NCBI GenBank assembly: GCA_030704615.1
Contig: CM060733.1
Span: 16,988,001-17,052,000, forward strand
DNA from: Takakia lepidozioides
Taxonomy: Eukaryota > Streptophyta > Takakiopsida > Takakiales > Takakiaceae
Direction: 5' to 3'
Length of the DNA stretch: 64,000 nt
Under the pieces are notes generated by a model. The model was not told the DNA's origin, searched no databases, and was given only the letters and a program-made list of their open reading frames with translations. Below are positions 56,570 through 64,000 of this stretch, in pieces. Made by a program: the position numbers and the translations under genes. The first letter of the stretch is position 1. Each line of letters opens with the position of its first letter.

Positions 56570-57330
56570 TCTTCATCCTAGATCCCTCGAGCCTGAGGAA
56601 GAAGCCAGTCTCCCGTTCCTGGACCCCTTGGGTCTGAGGAATGGTAGCGCAATTACAATGAAGTAGCACTCGCCGGTTTGCAAATGCACTCCAACATCTC
56701 TGAAATCTCATTCATTTCCAATCTCCAGCTCATTGATTCCTGTCTGCAAAGGAGAACGTAATCAGAACTGAGAATTTCTTCCAAAATTTGCAAGCACTCC
56801 AAACTTCCCGCAATCCATCATCGTCTTCAATCTCCAGGTTCTTGGTCCCTTGTGTCTAAGAGAAGACAGCGTACTGATCCCAACGCAAAATTTTCGCAAG
56901 CACGATGCACAAGTTCTCCAAAACCCCTGAATTTATGCCTCATTTTCAGTTTTTCCTCCTCCTTAATCCCTTCCGTCTGAATCCCGAGAGCGTACTCATC
57001 ACGCACAATCACCCCCGCAGATTACAGCACTCCACCATCTTCAATCTCCTCCTCCTGGATCTCTCCTGTCTACAAAGGAGAACATAGTAACAACGAAACC
57101 CAATCTCTCGATTTACAACAACTCCAACCTCCGTCCAACCCTTTCAGAATTTCAATCTCCAGCTCCTTGATCTCGTGTGTCTGAACAGATGGAGCGTACC
57201 CACCAGCAGAAATTACATCCGACACACACAATACTCACGCAGACAACAACCTCCCTGCCACCCTCCTCCCTCGCCACCAATCTCCACCTCCTTGACATCG
57301 ATCCCTCTCTTCCTCGCTCCCAATGCAGCC
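56570..57330. repeat. Degenerate tandem repeat, about 115-bp unit
   Basis: Six to seven diverged copies share the core CAATCTCCAGCTCCTTGATC followed by CCTGTCTG and GAGAGCGTA. Cores begin near 56604, 56720, 56828, 56945, 57037, 57150 and 57280. Pyrimidine-rich on the plus strand; every frame is interrupted. Confidence 0.7.
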
Positions 57331-57379
57331 ACCAAGCTCCTGCATCTCGCTGCCATCCCGAGGTGTACCGTTAATATGT

Positions 57380-57411
57380 GCCGGCTGGGCCGGCCGGCTT
57401 TCCCAGCCGGC
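57380..57411. repeat. GC-rich perfect hairpin
   Basis: Arms GCCGGCTGGG (57380-57389) and CCCAGCCGGC (57402-57411) pair perfectly around a 12-base loop that itself is GC-rich. GGCCGGCC words continue to 57430. The surroundings are AT-richer. Confidence 0.8.
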
Positions 57412-57430
57412 TGGACCGTTGGGCCGGCCG

Positions 57431-58745
57431 TGACAGACTGCTAGTCCCTCGGTCTTACCTCCAGTGAAAGTGAAAAAGAGTTGGTGAGCTGTAACCAACT
57501 CCGCATGATGCTCTGGTTGTGTGTGTCTGTCTTTGCTAACTTATGTGTAAACAACCCATGTTTTCAATCTAATGATGCAGGAGTGGTGAAAGTGGAATCT
57601 CATCTTTTCCTTTGAATGCCCATTAGCTTGAGTACTGTAATGACTACAGCAGAGATTACAAGCACTGGAAGGAGTTCAGATTGTGCAGTGATGGATGTAC
57701 TGTAGGTGGTGTCAGTCCATGGTAGGTCGTGGAGCTCGTCATCACTGGTGCCGACAATTATCATAACTATCATCATCATTAGTTTACTGTGTTGAGTTTG
57801 AAGCTCAGTGGCAATGGCTTACTTGCCTTCGAAACACAAGTTTGTGGATGCAAAAGCTGGGCCTCTGCTTATCACTCCACCTCCGCACTTGATGTCTACC
57901 ACAACATCCAAAAATGCAGAGACAGAAGAGTCCAACTTTCTATCCATTTCTACATTCATTTTTGATAGTCAACAACTTGGTGGTCCCAGTGTGGTTCAGG
58001 GTAATTCCAAGCCTTATAATTATGGCTTCTCACAAGCTTATTTTTCCTTGTCTTTGTAAGCCTTTGGGCTCTTCCAGGTTTTTCCCTCGTTGCATTTCGA
58101 TTACCAGCATCAGTTGGAAACTGCAGTTGGTGTCACCCCAATGGAAGTTTGGGCCTGCTACCTTGTCATGTGTGGTATAATTTCCATTGTGTCTCCTACA
58201 TGCTTCAATTTTCCCCCTCCTCAGTACAGGGCCTGAAGTGTGAGCTGTGGCTCCCAGGTTTCCTTTTCAAAGAACACATGCTGGCGTCCCTGCTTTTTGT
58301 TTACACCAGGATTTGTATCTGGTGGTGCTTCTCTCTTGGGAACTTTCGGGGTGCATGACAGTATCATTTCCCAGCATCCTGCACTTATTATGGCTGGAAT
58401 TGTGATGTGAGCTTTGGACAAAAGACTAGTTTGCTGTCTATCCTCCACAGTGGTGAATATGAATAACTTAGAAAATGCAACACATTCAAGCTTTCATAAT
58501 CCTCAACTTGCACGTTCTCAAACATTTAGTAGGGGCGCACTATGGGCCCACAAGCCAAAAGCGGTGTAGCCTCATTCAAGAGGTCGCTTGAATGAGGTCA
58601 GTACCCCGATTCCCGCGTTGAACAATGCAAGATAATCTCTCCACTTCCTCGCAGTTTCATTCAGCTACTCCTTACTGTCGACAAGGCAATTGAGTCTGAC
58701 AGTACTCCATGGGACACGGAGCAGGAGAGAGGGCGGGGAATCTCA
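57431..58745. other. No gene assigned
   Basis: A plus-strand frame at 57808-58059 (MAMAYLPSKHKFVDAKAGPL) has no recognised homology. No repeats noted. Confidence 0.3.
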
Positions 58746-60075
58746 CTACGGTTTCACGAATAGTTGCACCTGCGTTGTGACTTGTGCCCCATTTTCATCA
58801 TTGCTGTTTATGTTGTGAGGCGAACATGTCACCCTATCAAGCTCCCTGCTGCAGAGAGGGCATCTGCATGATTTTCCAGCTACAAGATCGGCACTGAGCA
58901 ACACTCGGTGTTCAGTACGAGCAGGGAAGGTCCTTGACGTAAAGTGCCTACTACCTAACCTCTTCGAGCTTTTCTTCCACCATAACATCGTGAGAGGGAC
59001 GTATAAGGAAGTACATGAAACTACCACCTAATTACGATCGTGAGAATTTCTAATGAAAAGGAAAATGAGTTCAGTGTCCAGAGATTGGTCCATTGGTAGG
59101 ATAACCAAATGATTCAGTCATAATTGAAAGGTCTTCATCTTTACAGCTCCAAAGGTATTGAAGGATAGATGGAGGCGTAGGCATAAGAGACTTGTGGTAG
59201 AAATAGAGACCATATACAGGGGCCAGTGCTAGTGAGCAGGAAATGCTCATCCAAATGAGCAAGCTGGACAGAACGTCCACTGGGTTGGTCATTTAATGAG
59301 GGAGCTTTCCATCCCACCTGCTCTAATCAGTGTTCCGATTTGCACACTTCATCCAAGGTTAAATTTAGGTCGAAAGAAGATACTCACTAAATCCAGCCTG
59401 GAGAGCTGGAAGATCCACTCGTTCTGATTTTGTTAGTGTTCTTGTCTTCTTGCTGTGATCTTAAGGCAACAGTACACTCAGTGAGAACCTTACATTTCTG
59501 GTAAAGCAGGCGAAGAACCCCAAGTGTGGACTCTTGCTAGATGACAGTCTCCCTCTTTCTGATAGTGACTTGAAAGCAGACAGACAACGGCGTGTGAGAT
59601 AGCAAAGTCGATGCAGGGGAGACCATCAAAATCAGATGGTGTGTTTGGTGGTCGGTGCACAAGTGTGGACACACAGGTTCAATTTCTCTCGCTGGTGAAA
59701 GTTTAGTTCTGCATAACTCCAACCACTTGACTGTCAACAGATCATATTTCATGTATTAGTAACTCTGACTGCTCTCAAATTAGGGGACATCGCGTAAAGC
59801 CACAAAGCACGTAACCCACAATGCGAGTGTAGATCATATAAAACTCTCCAGGGTCCTTCAGAAGATGCAAGAATCACCAATACATACCTGCTTACCTCTA
59901 GGAGCTGCGGATTCCATCAGGACTGCGGCGTCAAGTTCTCCATACAGAACTTTCATAACCGGAAAGACTCTTACATCGTCGAAGGCATCCAGGAGATCGA
60001 TTTAGGTCTTGAGATCAGACTGAAAGTCAAGACTTTTCAATCTCCTGGTTTGCATTCGACATGTCAGAGTCTTCC
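58746..60075 (-). pseudogene. SP1/MUL1-like RING E3 ligase remnants
   Basis: Three minus-strand pieces together resemble the SP1/MUL1 family of organelle outer-membrane ubiquitin ligases. The first is FDDVRVFPVMKVLYGELDAA and VLMESAAPRG at about 60000-59905, ending at the donor GTAAGCAG. The second is NPVDVLSSLLIWMSISCSLA and PVYGLYFYHKSLM at 59292-59190, at the place of the second membrane span. The third is EHRVLLSADLVAGKSCRCPL and CSRELDRV at 58930-58850, at the place of the RING end (normally PCGHLxxCxxC ... CPLCR). The RING Cys-Gly-His is replaced by Ser-Ala-Asp, and the first CxxC pair is not found. Either the gene is broken or I have missed exons. Family assignment is tentative. Confidence 0.35.
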
Positions 60076-60855
60076 CTGATGTTTATGCATCCTCTGGAGT
60101 CGCGATACCAACCTTGGCAGAGGTCGACTCAACGTAAAGACACATCACGTAGAGCCACAAAGCGAGAGTGTAGATCACAAAACGCTTTCCAGCTCCTTGC
60201 ATAAGCGGCGTCAAAATTTCTCGCATTGCAGAACGTCCATGAGACTGGACAGACTCTGACATCGTCGAAGTTTATCCATGAGGTCGATTTCAGTCTTGAG
60301 ATCGGACTGAAAGTCGACTTGGTCAAACTTCAACGACGTCAAATCCTGCCAGCCTCGTGGTTCGCCTTCGACGATGTCAAATCTTTCCTAACATTTCTGT
60401 CACGTTCGACAGAAAAGGACAGTTACGTAGAGCCACAAAGCGAGTATAGATCAACAAAAATACTTACCCGGCTCCTTCAGAATGCAAGAATCACCAAAAC
60501 ATACCTGCCTACTTGCAGGAGCTGCTGATTCCAACAGAATTCCGGCGCGTACAGAACTTCCATACCCGTACCCGGAAAAACTCTGACATCGTCGAAGATA
60601 AACCATGAGATCGGATCGTCTTCGCTCTTGAGATGCCACTGAAGATTAAGACTTTCCAGTCCCATGGTGCTTGTCTTCGACGATGTCAAGTCTTCCCTAA
60701 TATTTCCACCTTCTCTCAGCCGATAAGGACACATCACATAACTTTCCTGCTCCTTCAGAAGATGCAAGAATCACCAGGCAAAAAAGAGATGCGGCGCCAA
60801 GTCCTCTCGGAACTTCTATACCGGACCCGGAAAGACTCTGGAGCCCAGCCACCAT
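59780..60855. repeat. Tandem repeat of about 290 bp, 3.5 copies
   Basis: Units start near 59785, 60135, 60420 and 60720 with TAGAGCCACAAAGCGAGTG or variants. They continue with CCTTCAGAAGATGCAAGAATC, CGGAAAGACTCT(G/T)ACATCGTCGA and TCTTGAGATC(A/G)GACTGAAAGT. Each unit carries a copy of the same exon-like piece (FDDVRVFP... on the minus strand) followed by a donor-like GTATGT; only the unit at 59905-60000 keeps it open. Confidence 0.8.
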
Positions 60856-61084
60856 GACGGAGAGGAAAAGGTGGCGAAAGAGTTGGGAAAACGGCTAGAT
60901 GTCCTACTTTATACACTTGGATGATAGTCGGGATTAGGTCAACGTACACAATGGAAGCATCTGGACTCCTGGCCTGCCCTGTCTGCTCAGGAAGGGTTTC
61001 TTAGCTTTCACAGGGTTTCGCCAGCATTCTCTCGTCTTCCCTCTTTTCCCTCACTCGCTGTGTAGAGCGAGGAACACTATTCAC

Positions 61085-61303
61085 TGCTACAACTTAGCAG
61101 AACTGGAGCAATCCAAGGTCTCGTCGCAGGCGGGGTCGCGCACTGGCGATGGTGACCCGGCGGCGGAGTTGATGGATGATGCGCAAAAGAGCGTGCTGGT
61201 GCAAGCGGAAGTGCAGCGCATGAAGCGTCTCCCGGCCTCCAGTGCGTATGCCACTCATAGGCTGAAAGTGCTTGACAAAATGCTCCAGCTCTTGTCGAAG
61301 GTG
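61085..61303 (+). CDS. Exon of an unrecognised helical protein
   Basis: An open stretch reads ELEQSKVSSQAGSR, ELMDDAQKSVLVQAEVQRMK, RLPASSAYATHRLKVLDKML and QLLSK, ending at a donor (AAG|GTGTTC). The composition is that of a conserved, amphipathic helical protein, more gene-like than its surroundings, with a GC-rich start. An acceptor CAACTTAG precedes it at about 61098. No start codon and no later exon were identified. I do not recognise the family. Confidence 0.35.
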
Positions 61304-62353
61304 TTCATCTCTCCCTTTTTTCAGCACCTGTCCTGCTTCGGTCGATCAATTCGTTGCAGAAGCACTGCATCGATCCCTGTGCTTTCCTGTTTCTAACTCA
61401 TTATTCACGTTCCAAAACTTGTGCATCTGTCGTATTTTCTATGTTGTATTCCCGTTCGGTCTTCGCCTGTCCTTAGAGGTTTCTGCCGTTGCCAAGTGAG
61501 TCGGCTCTCTCTTTGAAACTCCATCGAGCGCTTTACTTTCTTTGTAGTGGAAGACTTCCGTAGCCTTTGTACTAGTTCATACTTAAGCCATGAGGCTTTC
61601 CTTGGTGGAAGGAAATGCAGCGGTTGAGCAATTTATGTCTCCCGTCTGGATGGACAGGTAAAGTACGAGCAGGTGAAGTATGAGGTAAAGAACTGCCTGA
61701 AGCGACTGTTTCAGTAAAGCTAGTACAAAGACTGTTTGATGCTTCGATTGTCTAGATTATTTGTCTTCCTATGGTTGGGAACTGTGAAGTTTGAACATGA
61801 CAGGAGGTTCGTTCAGTCGAAATTGGTGTGTGGCAGTAGTAAGCCTGATTCCCCAATCAAATCTCGAGATTCAATGGCCGTTGGCTGTTCATACTTGTTT
61901 TGTGGATGTCATGTGTGGTTGACTGGCTGGACAAAGATGTGAAGGTTTGGTGGTATTTGTGAGTTAATGATGACTATACCTTGTTTTCATAGGTTCGAAC
62001 ACTTTCAGAGGCTGACGAGTTGGAGGTTCTTTTTGCCAATTTGTCTTTCTGAATTCTAAGGTAATCTGCATGTTGTTTGAGTTCTGTGCTCTATTTTGTG
62101 CAAGTTCTTGTCTATCTGCATTTGTGTATCAAGAATTGTCTTGACTGTATCAGAAATCATACATTTGGATTATCTGTCTTTGAGACCCTTGACAGTGTCA
62201 GAAATCATAGAAATCATAGACTCCCATTGTTGTAAGCTGATGTACAGTAAGATGATGTTTGTTTTGACATGATCTTGTGTTTTGACATCAGGTTGGCATG
62301 GGAACAGCGGTGACACTAAGGAACCACACCTGCCAGTTGTACATTTTCACGGT
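61304..62353. other. No further exon recognised
   Basis: AT-rich sequence with short open frames. It may be intron of the gene whose exon ends at 61303. Confidence 0.3.
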
Positions 62354-62490
62354 GGAGATATTTATCTGTGCAGATATGTCTGTACACGTTATTAAGTGTT
62401 TGAATTAGTCTCACAAATACTCGGAGATATTTATCTGTGCAGATATGTCTGTAGACGTTATAAGTGTTTGAATTAGTCTCACAACTACTC
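62354..62490. repeat. 69-bp tandem duplication
   Basis: GGAGATATTTATCTGTGCAG and the following bases occur at 62354-62422 and again at 62423-62490 with three differences or fewer. It looks recent. Confidence 0.9.
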
Positions 62491-63212
62491 GAACAGCCGT
62501 AAAGTCAAGAGATGTAATAAGTATGGACTACTGTTTTGCAACCACTACAGTTGACTGTGCTGTCACAAGGACTCCTGGAAATTTCTCACCTTCTCTTTTC
62601 TACTATAATCTGGTGCCATAGCAGTGCAATGTCTGACTTTAGGAAGGATTTTGGAGGCTTCCAGGAGGGTGGCAGTGTAGAGATAAGATGTTGGAGTGTT
62701 GGTTTTGCTGGGTTGTCAATCCCTGTGTTTTCCTATAGATGTTGTCTTGCAGATATTGTCTTGCTCATGAGTGGTTCTCTATTTCACGGTAATGCCTTCA
62801 ATGCCTTGCTGAAGTGTTCACAGAGCAGCCCACAAACAGCATGGCATTTTTTTATTTCCTTTCCCTAGGAAAGGTGAGGGAGACCCTGCGAATAAGGTGT
62901 TATGGAAAACATATCCGCAATAGGAGACTGGGAGGAATGCTAGTATGTACCATAGAGACAGTAACACCCAGGAACCAACTTCCCTAAGTGCCAAGCTTTA
63001 CCAAACAAGTTTGGAGCATTGTGAATCGAAAAAATAACTAGGATTTAAAACCAGGCGACATGTCTCCAGTCTCCATCTTGAAAGCTGTGCACTTTCTTTT
63101 GGATGAAACTTTGGGCTACATATTTTAATCATTGAACATATCATATTTTAATCTGCGTGTCCTCGAAGGGAATACATACACGAATACAATGTTCCGCAAT
63201 GTCTCCAATGGA
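62491..63212. other. No gene seen
   Basis: A plus-strand open frame at 62536-62868 has no recognised homology. Confidence 0.3.
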
Positions 63213-63950
63213 GTGATATCATCCGATGACCTTTTATGTCATCCATTCCTTTATTCATCCAGGGTATATAGGGCAGCCGCCTCTGTGCTTGCTTCTCTCT
63301 TTGTCGCTCGTTGCAGCCGTTCAGTTCGGTGGAGCAGGATCCCCTCCACCGAGTGAAGGTGGGTCTGTGACGTTAGGCCTGCTTTCAAAATGGCACCTGC
63401 ATCTCTGCCTTCAGTTTGTGGATTCAATGCCTGTAGGTCGCAGTAAGGTGGGGGTTAAGATGTGGGGATGGTATGGTGGAGCGTGGTGGGCAGGATGGCG
63501 GCTTCGGACCTGATCTGGTTGTTGGTAAAGAGAAACGGAAACGGCAATGCCTCTATGACAACTTGAACACGTTTAGATATGCAGGTACATTCCAAAGATG
63601 TTCGCTTACAAACTAGTGACATCTGGGTTTCCTGTTTTGCTGTTCTCCCTAGTATGGATCTGTATGGCAGGGACTTAGGGTGTCACACTGCTGTCTTTCA
63701 TGTCTGCAGTCAAATGGTTTGTACCTCTCTGTCTATCAGGATTGTGACTGGAAGTGCTTGTCTGTGGGAATCGTTCTTCTCAAGTCAAAGTGGGGTGGTT
63801 TACGTTGGCCTTCCATGGTCGGCGGGTTTCTCCTCTGCCTTTGAAAGACTCGACATGTAGTGTTCAGTAGGTTTGCAACCTGCAAACTGTGTCTCCCAAG
63901 TCGAAAGAGCTGGGCAATGCAAACCCTAAACGCGGGTTTGTAAGATGCTG
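63213..63950 (+). pseudogene. Truncated 5' copy of the eL28 gene (copy B)
   Basis: Homologous to the eL28 promoter (TATA at about 63262), leader, exon 1 (63495-63584) and intron 1. It carries the same 24-base deletion and the same frame-breaking deletion in exon 1 as copy A at 20840, and the same switch to SINE sequence. It differs from copy A by a further deletion of about 95 bases at 63660 and retains promoter bases that copy A lost. Confidence 0.85.
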
Positions 63951-64000
63951 AAGAGATCCGGAGCAACAAATGGTCTCTCAGAATCCTGAATGAGGCACCA
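63951..64000 (-). mobile_element. Distal end of a tRNA-derived SINE, cut by the window edge
   Basis: GATCCGGAGCAACAAATGG to GAATGAGGCACCA is identical to the same stretch in copy A at about 21723-21770. The SINE head lies beyond the window. Confidence 0.6.

Overview
The window looks like nuclear DNA of a green plant in the streptophyte lineage. It has intron-containing genes with GT-AG borders for eL28, a COG0212/MTHFSD-type folate-enzyme paralogue, a Canopy/MSAP-like ER protein, a COX16-like exon and a TRM/LONGIFOLIA-family protein, and these are embedded in abundant transposon-derived DNA. A charophyte alga such as Chara or a relative is my best guess, because LTR retrotransposons carrying cytosine methyltransferases have been reported from charophytes. 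A moss, lycophyte or fern is not excluded. The species assignment is inference.

Layout. 1-6.6 kb: 3' part of a decayed Ty3/gypsy element (integrase) followed by a long decayed accessory ORF with a coiled coil. That ORF is bracketed by CACAGCC / GGCTGTG minisatellites in opposite orientation, and CACGTCA and ATGGATGAATG arrays follow. 6.7-15.7 kb: two divergent, decayed multi-exon genes. On the minus strand is a protein whose C-terminal half has the permuted (beta-class) order of N6/N4 amino-methyltransferases. On the plus strand is a DDE/MULE-like transposase with an upstream DGNHR domain reminiscent of ParB/sulfiredoxin. Introns of both genes carry the same 22-bp near-palindrome (about seven and four copies), so I read the pair as one mobile unit. 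16.1-17.2 kb: CACGTCA cluster, GGGTTACA array and a 243-bp module that recurs at 31.56 kb and, in part, at 34.73 kb. 17.8-20.6 kb: an intact six-exon COG0212/MTHFSD-type gene with a C-terminal RRM. 20.8-21.9 kb: a 5' fragment copy of the eL28 gene joined to a tRNA-derived SINE. 24.2 kb: exon 1 of a COX16-like gene.

24.5-31.6 kb: a decayed Ty3/gypsy element in the order gag zinc knuckles, protease, a complete DNMT3-like cytosine-C5 methyltransferase, RT, RNase H, truncated integrase and a terminal PHD-finger relic. It sits directly behind the COX16 exon, and no further COX16 exon is visible in the window. 32.8-34.8 kb: minus-strand gene with a BED/C2H2-like zinc finger and GGTTACA arrays in opposite orientation on its two sides. 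34.85-35.49 kb: a 637-bp Harbinger-type non-autonomous element with TAA target duplications and a captured PPR fragment.

36.2-43.7 kb: three minus-strand host genes, eL28 (three exons, intact), a sulfotransferase-like gene (four exons) and a Canopy/MSAP-like gene (seven exons, all in phase 0). 44.8-46.8 kb: LINE relic, then a mosaic of fragments copied from the TRM and sulfotransferase genes. 48.1-54.9 kb: the TRM/LONGIFOLIA-type gene on the minus strand. 56.5-60.9 kb: two families of degenerate tandem repeats and a broken SP1/MUL1-like gene. 63.2-64 kb: a second copy of the eL28 fragment, sharing deletions and the SINE junction with the first.

Two separate mobile units here have each acquired, or descended with, a DNA-methyltransferase-like gene of a different class (C5 and N6/N4-like). 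That is the most interesting theme of the window. Both are clearly decayed in this copy.
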